Of a stretch of DNA of 64,000 nucleotides, positions 21,188 to 32,632 are shown one piece after another. The position numbers and the translations under genes are program-made. The notes beneath the pieces are model-generated. The model had not been told where the DNA came from, did no database searches, and was given only the letters and a program-made list of their open reading frames with translations. Positions within the stretch are counted from its first letter, which is position 1. The number at the start of each line of letters is the position of its first letter. The stretch is from Protopterus annectens (lineage: Eukaryota > Chordata > Ceratodontiformes > Protopteridae): assembly GCF_019279795.1 (NCBI RefSeq), contig NC_056750.1:824772312-824836311 (forward strand). The letters are read 5' to 3'.

Positions 21188-23904
21188 GTGCATAATGAGG
21201 TAATCCCTCCAGGTTATAATATAATAAGACTTAACCACAAAACTAGGAAGGGAGGAGGGGTAGCTGTTTTATATAACTCTATCCTGCAGGTGACTGCTGA
21301 CTTCTCACACCCACTGCGAGATGATAATGCCGAAATTCTTGCTTCTAAACTACATATCAATAAATGCAAACAGATAAATATCATCTGTGTTTATATATCC
21401 CCAGGAAACAACATAAACTCCCTAGAGAACATCCTAAGCTGGTTGTCAACCAATTACCCCCAAGAAACCATTGTCCTTAGAGACTTTAACATTGATTGGA
21501 ACACCTGTTCCTCAGAACACCCTACTACTCATGTAACCTATATGGGTTTTCCAAGATCATATACTCCCCACTAGGATCAGTAAACCCAACAACAATGAAA
21601 CTACCTTAGACTGGGTACTCATCAATAGTCACTCTCAAATGTACAAAGCGGGAACCCTGCCAGATGATATGAGTGACCACTTTCTCACCTATATTATCAG
21701 GCATAAGACTGACATTCTCAACCAACCCACCTATAAAACAGTAAAAAATAGCAAACACTTTAACCCCACTAATTTCCAAAATGAACTAAACTTATGTGAC
21801 TGGTCAGTCCTAAAACACCTGGAATTGGAAGAGACAGTAAAATAGTTTAACAAAAAATTCCTAGCCATCCTTGACAGTCACACACCTTCTTGAACTATTA
21901 GAACAAAATCAAAAGTTGCTCCATAGTTAACAAAAGAAACCAGACAAAAAATCCTGCTTAGAAACAAAACCTGGAACAAATGGCATGCCACCAAAGTCTG
22001 TGCAGATCAGCAAAAATATACAACTAAGAAATTACACAAAAAGATCCATTAAGTTAGACAAAAGAAACTTTTACTACAATCTACAACAAAAAAAAATCAA
22101 AGTCAGCCTCAAAGGTTCTGGGCAGGCATTAATAAACTTCTTCACCCAGGACAATCCACGAATCCTACCCCTACAGATACCAAACAAAAGTGCTCAGATG
22201 ACGTGGCCAACATCTTCAACTCCTTCTTTACTGAGATCATTCAATCTCTAGCCAGTCAGCTGTCTCCTGGTGGTCAAAATCCAACTGTCTCTATACCCAG
22301 CTCTAAACTATCCTTTCACCTTCAGCCTGTCCCCACATTACTAATTCAAACCTTAATCAAAAAATTAAAACCAACCACCCTCACAGCTGATCTCCTACCC
22401 GCAGAGTACCTGCAAAAAGCTGCAGATGCCATTGCTTACCCCATATCCATCCTAATTAATAGAACAATATCAGAGGCTACCATCTCTTCTATCTGGAAGA
22501 TATCCCACATTATTCCACTCCATAAAGAAGGCAACTCTACTGAGCTAGCTAATTACAGACCCATAGCTATACTGTCACCCCTAGCTAAAATAATGGAGAA
22601 ATGCATCCATAAACAACTGCTAAACTATCTTAGTCAAAACAAATTACTAGCCAACTTACAGCATGACTTTAGACCATTCCACAGCACCACCTCAGCCCTC
22701 CTCTCCTTCTTTAACACCATAAACCAAAATCACAACATTAACATACTTTCCTCAGCCTTCTCTATTGATCTTTCTAAAGCCTTTGATATGGTAAATCACC
22801 AACTACTCATTAATACCCTGCCAACCTTTTCCCTATACAAACAAGTGACCCAATGTTTCCAATCTTATCTGAGTGGTAGACAACAGGCTGTCCTTTGGAA
22901 GGACAAATTGTCTACCCTCTTACCCGTCACCCTAGGAGTCCCCCAAGGCTCCATATTAGGACCACTTCTTTTTTCTATCTTCATTAATCATATGTGGGCA
23001 GTCATCCCAAATGCAACCTGCATCCAATATGCAGATGATTCTACTTTAATTTGCTCAGCCACTTCCCCCTCTGATCTGCAAACTTTAACTCAAAGTGTCT
23101 TTAATACAGTTGAAAACTGCGTCCTCAATCATCGACTTATATTAAATCCTAAAAAAACTAAGATGCTACTGTTCCCTCCCACCCGTAGGTCCCCCCTAGC
23201 AACCTTTACTATAAAGTCTAGCAATGGTACCATTATTTCACCTGATTCCCCCACTAAACTCTTAGGTGTAATGAAAGATAATAACCTCAAGTTTGATTTG
23301 CACATATCAAACTATTAAAACAGTCATTAAAAAAATTGGTTCACTGTATAGGATTAAACCCTTCCTAACCCCTCTAGCCAAGACTGTTATTGCATGTACT
23401 GTCCTCTTCTTCACCCTCCTTTATGCCTCCCCTTTATTTACAAACCTGAGTAAAAGTGATCTAAACAAGCTATCAAGCTGCTACCACAACATTGCTAGAT
23501 TTGCAATTAGAGCAGCGTATAGAACACACCACTGTCTCAACTTAAATCAACTGGGATGGCTTGAACTACCCAGCCTACTACAATATAACCAAATAATTAT
23601 TGGATATAAGATTCTATATCAACCTGAAAATACACCAGTACTTGAAAACCTATTTACCCCCGATAGCAACCTTAAGTCTCTACGCTCACTTAACAGACTG
23701 TTAGTTCAAACAGTTAAATCCAACAACGCAGCTGGTGGCTCTTTGTTCACTAACTCTGTTGGCAAAACTTGGAACTCTCTACTTTCTGAGCTTACTATGA
23801 CCCCCTCTCTAACCCAATTCAAAAAGGGCCTTAAACAGTACTATAAAACACATTGGTTATGTCCCTGCTTAACCCTGACTAACTCAGATCTTAACCCTGA
23901 CTAG
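21188..23904 (+). pseudogene. L2 copy 2 ORF2 (endonuclease and reverse transcriptase)
   Basis: Endonuclease motifs are RKGGGVAVLY, VYISPGNN, RDFNIDW (normally GDFN, so one catalytic-loop residue is changed) and SDHFLTY. The reverse transcriptase is in one long frame (22203-23318, 371 aa), with LLPAEYL, ANYRPIAILSPLAKIMEK, FSIDLSKAFDMVNH, GVPQGSILGPLLF and YADDSTLIC. A second frame (23293-23904) gives the thumb and C-terminus with KTWNSLLSE. The pieces are separated by frameshifts near 21575, 21850, 22200 and 23300. This enzyme would make target-primed cDNA of L2 RNA. The RT active-site aspartates are intact. Confidence 0.85.
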
Positions 23905-24211
23905 CTCAGATCTTATAACCATGCTATTACTTCACTTAGACTGTATAATACTGATTGTCTATGAACTCTTTATGTTGTAACAGTGGGAAATCATGATCTA
24001 TTTCTAATCATTGTCTTGTATTCATGAAAAGTAATTTGTAAACTGTGTCTCTGAGATGCAATTGTAAACTGTGTTATTTTCATGTATGTTTTATATATTT
24101 TTAAGTAAGTTCTTGGAGCTTTTCTCCTCGGGCCTCCACTGAAAATGGACATATATCCAGTCGGACTATCCCGGTCAACAAATGTAAAATAAAAAAAATA
24201 AATAAATAAAT
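21190..24211 (+). mobile_element. L2-type LINE (copy 2), 5' truncated
   Basis: This is the longest L2 in the window: endonuclease (21188-21720), linker, reverse transcriptase (22203-23900) and a 3' UTR ending GGGCCTCCACTGAAAATGGAC, TCCAGTCGGACT and a (TAAA)n tail at 24211. The 5' end begins inside the endonuclease, so the copy is truncated. It lies within a MITE copy. Frameshifts and an altered endonuclease residue indicate that it is inactive. Confidence 0.85.
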
Positions 24212-24345
24212 GTACAACCTATATATTCTATCCACTCCATAAGTTTGGATGTGGAATATTGACAGTCTGTCGTAATTTCTGGCCCTTTGTCCCCCCATTT
24301 TATGGCTTGTCCACATTTCTCACTCTAAGAGGTTGAGAGTGTTAC

Positions 24346-24467
24346 ATTCAAACACATTCCCATGTGACGTCTCTGTCAAATATGTCCCTATTACTGGTTA
24401 TTTTTCTGCTTATTAAGTTGGCCTGTGTGCAGTTCTGTTGCGCTAGCAGAACGACAGCTATTTGTAC
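24346..24467. other. Short unassigned spacer
   Basis: This is ordinary sequence between two MITE copies, with no feature recognised. Confidence 0.4.
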
Positions 24468-24720
24468 AGCCATACCTCTCCACTGTACAGATTTCTTCAG
24501 AATGTGCAGATGTTGTCTCATATTATGCTCTATTTTCTCATACAATTGTGTTTTTTCTTGCAAATCATTGTCAAAATATTGAGGGCTGAAGTCAGAAACT
24601 AGTGACAGACATTTGAGTCTCAGACTTCATACCCTTCTGCCATATAATGGGAATGCAAAACCTGTCATTCTATTAACTTTCTAAGTTTGAAAGAGTAATA
24701 TTTAATAAGTGTTCCCTGAC
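24468..24720 (+). mobile_element. MITE-like repeat, CATACCTCTCAACT family (copy 4)
   Basis: It starts CCATACCTCTCCACTG and contains TTTCTTCAGAATGTGCAGA, TGAGGGCTGAAGTCA and ACTTTCTAAGTTTGAAAGAG. The right end is lost where copy 5 begins. Confidence 0.6.
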
Positions 24721-25036
24721 ATACCTCTGTACTCCCCAAATTTTTGCAGAATGTTGAGCTTTCTGCCTCTTATTTTTGGACTGTTCTCATAAACGTCATG
24801 GTTTATAACAAATCACTAGTATAATCTGAGGAATAAATTGACTAAATAGTGACATGCCTTTAAGTTTCAGACTTCATGACCTTCAGACAATACTTGCTAA
24901 CACAAATTCTGTTATTCTAGCAAGTGTCTGCATTTATAAGAGCAATATGTAATGTGTCCCTGTATCTGTGTCTTTGTCCCCACATTATGTCATGCTTTGT
25001 CCAGATTTCTTGTGCTAAGAGGTTGAGAGGTCTGCA
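24718..25036 (+). mobile_element. MITE-like repeat, CATACCTCTCAACT family (copy 5)
   Basis: The element runs from ACATACCTCTGTACTCCCC to AAGAGGTTGAGAGGT, so both inverted termini are present. The interior carries all family phrases, including TTTGCAGAATGTTGAG and CTTTGTCCAGATTTCTTG. Confidence 0.65.
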
Positions 25037-25413
25037 TTACTTACAACGTGCGCTGTTCATTGGGGGCATGGCAGCAAAACTGCATTCTGAAAAATACAAT
25101 GTTCTATCAATTTTTTAAGTTTGTAAGAGTAATATTTAAAAAGTGCCCCTATTTCTGGTCCCCTTTCCCCCCATTATTGATGGCTTTATCCAGATATCTT
25201 GCTCTGACAGGTTGAGATGTCTGCAGGACTTATGATGTGTACTGTTCATTGGGGGTATGGCAGCAAAGCTGCACTCTGAAAAATCGTATGTTCTATCAAT
25301 TTTCTATGTTTGTAAGAGCAATATTTCAAAAGTGTCCCTATTTCTGAGCCCTTTCTCCACCTTATTATTGATGGCTTTGTCCAGATGTCTTACCCTAAGG
25401 GGTTGAGAGGTAT
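25037..25413 (+). repeat. Two tandem 185-bp copies of the MITE right end plus flank
   Basis: Each unit has TGTACTGTTCATTGGGGG-like flank, GGCAGCAAA-CTGCA-TCTGAAAAAT and TTCTATCAATTTT, then the right half of the MITE family ending in a GTTGAGA-type terminus (25215 and 25413). The second ends GGGGTTGAGAGGTATGG, the best-preserved right terminus in the window. The repetition points to local duplication after insertion. Confidence 0.6.
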
Positions 25414-25927
25414 GGTCTGCATGATGTGATGTGTACTGTTTATTTAGGGGTGGGATGAACTGTCTGTTCTCTCCTTAACACAGGCTCGATATCCTTGTTG
25501 ATTTACAAGGTTTTGCAGCCCGTAATACTGGCATGAGTCATGAAACCCCACTTAGGCGCATTGCACCCTATTAATATGCATTGCATTCTGCCGCAAGCTG
25601 ACCACAGTCATGACCATGGATGTGCACTGCACCTCATTAATATGCATTGCACACTGCCGCACACTGACCCAGTCATGATCACAGATATACTTCATGGAGG
25701 CTCTGCACGGAGCATACACAGAGTTTAATGAATCCTGGGGAAAGCCTTTTTGAAAAGTATTACTGGACATATGCATGTCCCATAGCTAGAAATCAACTCA
25801 GCTACAAATGAAACTAGCAAATGTTGATATTTTGTTTTCTTGTTTACTGCTATATCTTCAGTAAGGTCACACCAGCTTTACTTTGCTAAAAAAAGGCAAC
25901 AATGAAGCCTTTTGATGGGGAAGGATC
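25414..25927. other. Unassigned, with a 67-bp direct repeat
   Basis: Most of this stretch is unassigned. At 25556-25690 an imperfect 67-bp unit occurs twice (GCATTGCACC, TATTAATATGCATTGCA, CTGCCGCA, CTGACC, AGTCATGA). No coding signal is seen. Confidence 0.5.
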
Positions 25928-26079
25928 TAGGTTCGTAGGTTCATAGGTGTGTACTAGGATAATGGCCCCGGGGCCTTTACAAGCCTAGCCATATGATTAC
26001 CCTGGCATACTGCCACCCGACCTTAGTTCCCAGTGCCTTTGTCAAGTAGAGCCACTGGTGCACTGGTGTTATCCCTGGG

Positions 26080-28799
26080 GTGATTTTTCTGTTTCCCATC
26101 CACTCATCAAGATTTCTCTTGAAGAGGGTCAGCGAGGTGCTCTGCTTGACATGTATGGGAAGTCTGTTCTATAGCATGGGCAGTCTCAGGGTTATGAACC
26201 TGTCCCTCCAGCATTTTCTGTTAATTGTGGTAATGAGGTTGAGGTCTCTGGAGCGTGTGGTGCAGAGGGATTGGGATTTCTTTAGATGTAGCATTTCTAA
26301 CAGAGCTGGGTCAGACATGGCTTTGTAAGTCAAGCAGAGATCGCCTCTAAGTAGGCGATATGAGAAAGAGAATAGTTGTAGTTTTTTGAGTCTGCCCATA
26401 TAGGACAAATGTTTAAGGCCTAGGATCCTCTTTGTGAGGTATATTTGTGGCCTGTCTAGTTGTTACAGGTGTCTAGTGAGGTACATGCCAAATGGGGCAT
26501 TGTACTCAATGACTGGCCTAATGATGGAAGAGTAGAGGGAGACAATGACCTCTTTCTTCCTGGATGCAAAACCCTTAGTAATGAGATGTGCCACATAGAA
26601 GAACTTTCTGACCACAGTGGCAATGTGGTAATCAAAAGAGAGGTTGCTGTCAACCTGTGTTCCCAGATCTCTTATAAAGTCTTCTGTGTTCAGTGGACTA
26701 CCATCAATGTGGTAATTCATGGGAACTGGGTTTTTCCCAAAGGGGATAATGACACATTTTTTGGCATTGAGCTTAAGGCCATGGTTCTGACATCAGTCGT
26801 TAGACACAGTGAGGCCTTTCTGTAGGATGTCAACATCACTTGGGGAGTTAATAATAGCTCCCAACTTGCAATCATCTGTGAACTTTGTCAGCCAGAGTCC
26901 CTTCGTGTTGGCCTGAAATTCAGAGAAGTAGATACCAAACAGTAGAGGACCCAGGACCGAACCCTGTGGGACTCCACTCGTGACTTGGAGTCAGCTACTT
27001 TCACACTGTGGGTTCTATCTGTGAGCCAGTTTGCAACCCACCTAGTGATATAGGGGTTGATGCCAATCTTAGTGAGTTTTTCTATGATTCCTGAATGGGG
27101 AATGGTATCAAAAGCCTTGGCCAGATCAAGGTAGGCTGTATGAACCACCTTGCATTCATCCACAGCTATGGTGACTGACTCAAAGAAATCGACCAAGTTG
27201 AGCAGGCATGATCTACCCTTCACAAAGCCAAACTGTGTGGGATCCAGAGTTTGGAGATTCCCTATATCCTTGTTTATTAGGTCCATGATGATGCGTTCCA
27301 TAGCTTTGCATATCAGACTTGTCAGGCTAATGGAGCAATAGTTCCTAGGGTCTGTAGTCGCTCCTCTTTTGTGGAGAGGGATAACTGTAGTAGTGCGCCA
27401 TTTGGCAGGGACAAAGCCTGAGGTGAGGCTGTGATCGAACAGAGCACACAGGTGAGGTGCCAGTTCACTCTGTAGTTCATGTAGAACTCAACCAGGGATA
27501 TTGTCAGGTCCCATAGAAGCTATATTCTTGGCCTTGGACAGTGCTGTTTTAACCTGTGCAGCAGTAATACTAGGGGCTTGGCAAACTACTGGTATTGTGA
27601 ATGGTCCTTTGTGGGGGAGAGGGGGGTAAAGTTGGCACTGAATCTGTCAGCCAGTATATTGGCAATATCTGTTGGCTCTGTATAGGAAGTACCATTGTGC
27701 AGTAGCTCAGAACAAATCTGGGTATTACCATGGAGATTCTTTACATGATTCTAGAAGGCCTTGTGGTTGTCTTTACTATCTGCTGCAATTCTGTTTTCAT
27801 ACCTAGTTTTAGAGGATTTGATGAGGGCTCTCAACTTTTTGTTGAGGCAGATAATGGAGTTTTTCCAGTCTTAGGACTTCACCTTATTCCACATCAGTTT
27901 CCTCCTTCTGTTGTAGAGTTTGTTTATGACCAGGGACTACCAGATTGGCTTCCTTTTTTTGGAGGAGAGTGTCTTGGTTCTGTTCAGTATGGCGAGATCC
28001 ATGCATTTGTATACGTGTTCGTACAGTGCATTGGTGTATGATTCTGCAGTCACACAATTATTCTCCATTTGCATGGGTGCCATGAAGTTAGCCACCTCTG
28101 TTTTTAGTATCCCAAAGTTAGCTTTGGAGAATGGTGGTTGCCTTTGCTGTGGGGGGGGGGGTGGATTGCCAAGGTGATTAGTTTGTGGTTGGATCTAACC
28201 AGGGAGGAGCTGACTATTGATGTAGAGCAATGGTTGCCCATGTTAGTAATGACCAGGTTAAGGATGTTGCTACCTCTAGTGGGGATAAGAACGAGCTGGT
28301 CCAGGGCATTGGAATTAATGAACTCAAGGAAATGTTGGGGAAGTGTATTGGTACATGAGTAGTTTACCCAGTTAATGGAGGGGTAGTTGAAGTTACCTTG
28401 TAAGAGAGTGTTAGGTTGGACCCTAATATTCGCCAGGGTGCTTAGGAACATGGAGTGCGAGTCTTGGGACATGGTTGGGGACCTATAGCAGGCTATGACC
28501 TGAATCATTGTCTTACCCAATGTTAGCTGCACCTGAAGTAGCTCTGATGTGTTACGTTGGGCTACCAGTCTGGAGGTGTGCGCATCCTTTATGAATATGG
28601 AGACACCACTGCCTTTGGAGCTTCGGTCTAAGTTCTGGGGCTGAAAGGTGTGGAATGAGTTATAGCCTGGTAGTGCAGGGGTGCATTCTGCTGTCTTGAA
28701 CCAGGTCTCTGTTACAGCACAAATGTCAATGTTCTCCATTTTAAGTATTGCCTTGAGCGAGTGCATTTTGAGATTTAGACTTCTAGCATTAAGCAACAT
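26080..28799 (-). pseudogene. CR1 copy B ORF2
   Basis: The endonuclease is a single frame (28799-28104): MLLNARSLN, DICAVTETWFK, GSGVSIFIKD, IACYRSP, GNFNYPSINW (normally GDFN) and VRSNHKLI (normally SDH). The reverse transcriptase is split into many frames: MERIIMDLINKD and FGFVKGRSCLLNLVDFFE (27301-26888), then LGTQVDSNLSFD (26720-26463), then MSYMGRLKKL, YRLLRGDLCL and NRKCWRDRFI (26408-26169). The endonuclease changes at GDFN and SDH suggest that it was inactive even before the RT decayed. Confidence 0.8.
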
Positions 28800-28828
28800 G
28801 ACCTTTAGAATGCATTTGTTTGTAGCTG

Positions 28829-29840
28829 TTATGGTGGCAGTTTGGTCTTTGGAAGACCACCTAAAAAAGGCACTATAGTGGTGGCAAGAGCCTTGGCCAG
28901 TATCCAGAAGCCCAGGGATGACAGATGCAGGCCATCTCTGGCAAAGAATCGAGGTCTGTCAATCATGTCATCCCAGGCAGACAGATGCTGGATCCCCTTA
29001 GAATGACACCATAAACTTAGCCAATTGGTCAAATCAATCATTTTCTGCTTGTACTGTGGTATCATTCTGGGTGATGGGAGGATGCTGCTCATGGCTAGAG
29101 TCATACCCACCTGGGCTACATAATCCGGGAGCTCCTCCATGTTTCTTTTCATGTAGTCCAGGGAGGTATGTCTCAGGTCATTCACACCCACATGTACAAT
29201 GACAGAGTCATATTTGTACCTGTTGTTGAGTGCCCTGAGTGCATGTGCTATGTGTCAGATCCTGGCACCTGACTGGCAGCTAACTGTTACCTTCTCCTTA
29301 TTCAACCTAGTGAGTGGGACATCAGTGTACCTCACTATCAAGTCACCTATGACTAGTGTGTTGGGCATGCTGTTTTGCCTTAGAGGCTTTGGTTGAGTGG
29401 CACACTGTTTAGGAGATTTGGAAATTTATGTGTCTTGTGATTAGTGTTGTGTTGTGGTGGTCGAGTGCATTTCTGTATTGAAGGGCTCTGCTGCTTGGGT
29501 AGATTTTTACTGAGAGCCTCCGTGAAGATGGGTGGATTGTGTTTTTATGTGAAGGCAGTGCTGGTGTGTGTTCCAGAGGGCTATGTGTTCCATGCGGTGT
29601 GGTGCAAGTGTTGACCTTTTCCTCTTGACCAACTATTCTGGTCTTGGCTGGAGAGTGCCTGGCTTCTAATTTGGATATATAAGTGCATCTCTCACAAGTC
29701 TGAGTGTTGAAAGATAAGAGGAGAGGGTTGTCGGTGTACATGAGGCAGTTGCTACATTGCCTCAGGATGCCCAAGTTCACCAGGTTAATAGGAGAAAGCA
29801 CAGGGAGCTGACCTTTAGTCATGCCTGGCGGGGTGGGCAT
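28829..29840 (-). pseudogene. CR1 copy B ORF1 (zinc motif plus SGNH esterase)
   Basis: ORF1 opens MPTPPGMTKGQLPVL at 29840. It has a CSNC...CERC four-cysteine motif followed by a short helical stretch, a low-complexity linker, and an SGNH-hydrolase-like domain. Esterase block I (GD-I-VR near 29340) and block III (GVNDLRHTSLDYMKR, 29190) are visible, and block V is ARDGLHLSSLGF near 28900. Frameshifts between 29409 and 29191 break it. CR1 and some L2 ORF1 proteins are known to carry an esterase of this type; its role in retrotransposition is uncertain. Confidence 0.8.
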
Positions 29841-29999
29841 TGATAATATGTACTAGATCTTTTTCCTTGTAGAACGTTGTGTGCTACAATAATTGCTACA
29901 AGAAGTTTGGTAAAGTGCTAGACTAATAAGCTAGTTTAAGTGCAGGAGAGAAGATAACTAGTAGATCTAAGGGAAAAACTGAAGAGCAGGCTCTGGCAC

Positions 30000-31088
30000 C
30001 GCTCAGAAGCTTGCAAACAGTCCTAGATACAGGAAGTCTGCATCTGGACTAGACTAGTTACAGGAAAGGCGGGAAACAAGAGCAAACGCTGGCTTTTAAA
30101 CCGGAAAGTTGAGAGAGAGGTAGAAAAACTGCCCAAACAGCCAATAAACTACAATTTCTGGGCCAGGAACCAATCCTCTTGTGGTAGATAGACTACCTAC
30201 TGCTTACCACTCCCACTGATAAGCTGGAAGGCTTTCCCTCCAACACAGAAAGGCTTGGGAGCTCAGAAGCTTACAGTCTTGGACACAGCAAATCTGTATC
30301 TGGACTAGACTAGTTACAGGAAAGGGGGAAATAAGCGCAAACACGTGCTTTTAAGCCAGAAAATTAAAAGAGATGGAAGAAACTGCCCAAAAGGCCACCA
30401 ATAAACCACTCCTCTTGTGGTAGATAGGCTACCTAGTGCTTACCACTCCCACCGATAAGCTAGAAGGCTTCCTTCCAACACAGAAAGGCTTGGGGGGGGG
30501 GTCAGGAGCTTACAAACAGTCCTCGATACAGCAAATCTGTATCTGGACTAAACTAGTTACAGGAAAGGAGTGATACAAGTGCAAATGTGGGCTTTTAAAT
30601 CAGAAAGTTGAGAGAAATGGAAAAACTGCCCAAACGGCAGATAACTACAATTTCTGGGCCCAGAAATCACTCTTCATGTGGTAGATAGGTTACCTAGTGT
30701 TTACTACTCCCACTGATAAGCTAAAAGGCTTCTCTCCAACACAGAAAGGCTTGGGGGGCTCAGGAGCTTACAAACAGTCCTGGATACAGCAAATTTGTAT
30801 CTGGACTATAGTTACAGAAAAGGGGGGAAACAAGTGCAAATGCGGGCTTTTAAATCAGAAAGTTGAGAGAGATGAAAAAACTGCCCAAACAGCCAGTAAC
30901 TACAATTTCTGGGCCCAGAAACCACTCCTTATGTTGTAGATAGGTTACCTAGTGCTTACCACTCCCACTGATAAGCTAGAAGGCTTCTCTTCAACACAGA
31001 AAGGCTTGGGAGCTCTGGAGCTTACAAACAGTCCTGGATACAGCAAATCTGTATCTGGACTAGACTCGTTACAGGAAAGGGGGAGACA
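30000..31088 (-). repeat. Tandem ~250-bp monomers at the CR1 5' end
   Basis: The phrase TCTGGACTAGACTAGTTACA or a close variant recurs at 30043, 30299, 30542, 30800 and 31053, giving periods of 256, 243, 258 and 253 bp. Other unit landmarks are AACACAGAAAGGCTTGGG, CTACCTAGTGCTTACCACTCC and AAACTGCCCAAA. The array lies immediately upstream of CR1 ORF1 on the minus strand. By analogy with the promoter monomers of mouse L1 and some other LINEs, it may be the CR1 promoter region. That role is inferred from position. Confidence 0.85.
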
Positions 31089-31405
31089 AGCTTAGAATTT
31101 TTTTTTTAGTAAAGTGGAAAAAGAGAAAGCTGGAACAGAAGTTAATTCAAGGTTAAGAATCTAAGTGGGTTGGCCTTCTATCTCTGTTAGGTAGAATTAA
31201 CTAATGACACTAAACTGGGAGGAGTGTCCCAGATCAAATATACAGTATGGGCGGGCAACTGTAAAGCCACCAAGTATAGGAACAAGACAACAATAGGGAG
31301 GAGGGGTGGGAAACTATTACAGCTACTAGCTGTAGCCACTAAATGAAAATTTTAAACAGATAAAGGAGCAAGGAGACTCTAGAGAATGCTTTTAACTGCA
31401 AACAA
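31089..31405. other. Unassigned spacer
   Basis: About 300 bp lie between the CR1 5' repeats and the truncated L2. No recognisable feature is seen apart from a short T-run near 31100. Confidence 0.5.
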
Positions 31406-31414
31406 ATCAGTTAT

Positions 31415-32574
31415 ATGATACCAACCCCAAAAAGAAATAACCAAGAAGACATCCCCACTCAATTTAATAAATACTATACAGAAACCATCCAGACCCTTGC
31501 AAACAACCAACCCTATGACAACATCCCCACCCCTGCAAATCCACCCCACCCCCAATTAACAATTGCCCCAAGTTCAGCTTCCACCCAGAGCCAACCAAAT
31601 CCATTGAAAAGCTACTCCGCAAGCTCAAACCAATGTCTCTAGCCACAGATAAATTACCCGCTGAATACCTCCACCTGGCTGCAGAAGCCATATCATATCC
31701 TGTCTCCACACTAATTAACAGATCCATCTCCAAGTGTATAGTACCCAAGCTATGGAAAATATCACATATCATCCTTCTACATAAAGGGGGAGCCTCCGTG
31801 GAACTCAATAACTACTGCCCTATAGCCATACTACCCACTTTATCTAAAATTTTAGAGAGGGTAATACACAAGAAACTAATGAAATATCTCCTAGAAAATA
31901 ATCTAATAGCAACACAACAACATGGCTTTAGACCCTTCCATAGCACCTCCACTGCAATAACAGAACTCACCAACATTGTCAAAACTCACAGAAACAATGG
32001 ACTCCTTGTATCTGCCACCTTCTTTGACTTGTCCAAAGCATTTGATATGGTTAACCACAATAAACTCCTTCTTTCACTAGCAACTCTAAACCTTACCACC
32101 CCTGCCATCTCCTGGTTCAAAAACTACATAGAGGGAAGGAAACAAGCTGTTATGTGGCAAAACCAACTCTCCCCCTCCCTACCAGTTTCCCTAGGAGTAC
32201 CCCAAGGCTCCATCCTGGGGCCACTTCTTTTTACCCTCTTCACCAATCAGCTCCCAAACAGTATTCCTAAAGCCTCAATAGTGCAAAATGCAGATGATAC
32301 CACCATAATATGCACAGCCAAATCAATGGACATCCTTCACTCCCTAACACAAGAATGCTTTTCCCGAGCAGAAACTTGGATTACAAACCAAAGGCTCATT
32401 CTGAACCCAAGTAAAACAAAGCTAGTACTCTTTAGCTCCCACAGAGCCATACTTCTCCCTGATTATTTCTTCATCTCCTCCTTTAACAAGACCACAATCA
32501 CTCCCACAAATCATACCAAACTATTAAGGGTTGAAACAGATAATCACCTTAGATTTGACTACATATTTCTATAA
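31415..32574 (+). pseudogene. L2 copy 3 ORF2 (reverse transcriptase part)
   Basis: A 313-codon frame (31633-32574) covers most of the RT: LPAEYLHLAAEAISYPVS, LHKGGASVELNNYCPIAIL, FFDLSKAFDMVNH, LGVPQGSILGPLLFTLF and QNADDTTIIC. The catalytic box is NADD instead of YADD; the two aspartates remain. A short preceding frame (31415-31642) is the linker. The C-terminal part (32820-33150, KTWNSLP) lies beyond the insert in another frame. Confidence 0.85.
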
Positions 32575-32632
32575 CCATAAAAAAAGTACATAAAAAACTT
32601 GGCCTACTGTATCGCAATAAAAAAAATTCCTC

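Larger units (their letters stand above)
21012..24345 (+). mobile_element. MITE-like repeat copy 3, split by an L2 LINE
   Basis: The left half (21012 to about 21190) starts GCATACCTCTCAACTATCC and reaches the family phrase ACTTCATACTCTTCAGAAA. The right half (about 24212-24345) continues with the AAGTTTG, TTTCTGGCCCTTTGTCCCC and TCTAAGAGGTTGAGAG phrases. The L2 LINE lies exactly between, so it inserted into this MITE copy. Confidence 0.65.
25928..31088 (-). mobile_element. CR1 LINE copy B, with tandem-repeat 5' region
   Basis: This is the most complete CR1 layout in the window. From 5' to 3' on the minus strand it has a tandem-repeat 5' region (31088-30000), a non-repetitive leader, ORF1 (29840-28829), ORF2 with endonuclease (28799-28104) and decayed reverse transcriptase (27900-26080), and a 3' tail at 25928-26000 with hairpin and octamers. 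CR1 elements move by target-primed reverse transcription through ORF2. The endonuclease frame is open and well conserved, while the RT has many stops and frameshifts. A full-length 5' end is likely because the repeat array lies just upstream of ORF1, where LINE promoters sit. Confidence 0.8.
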
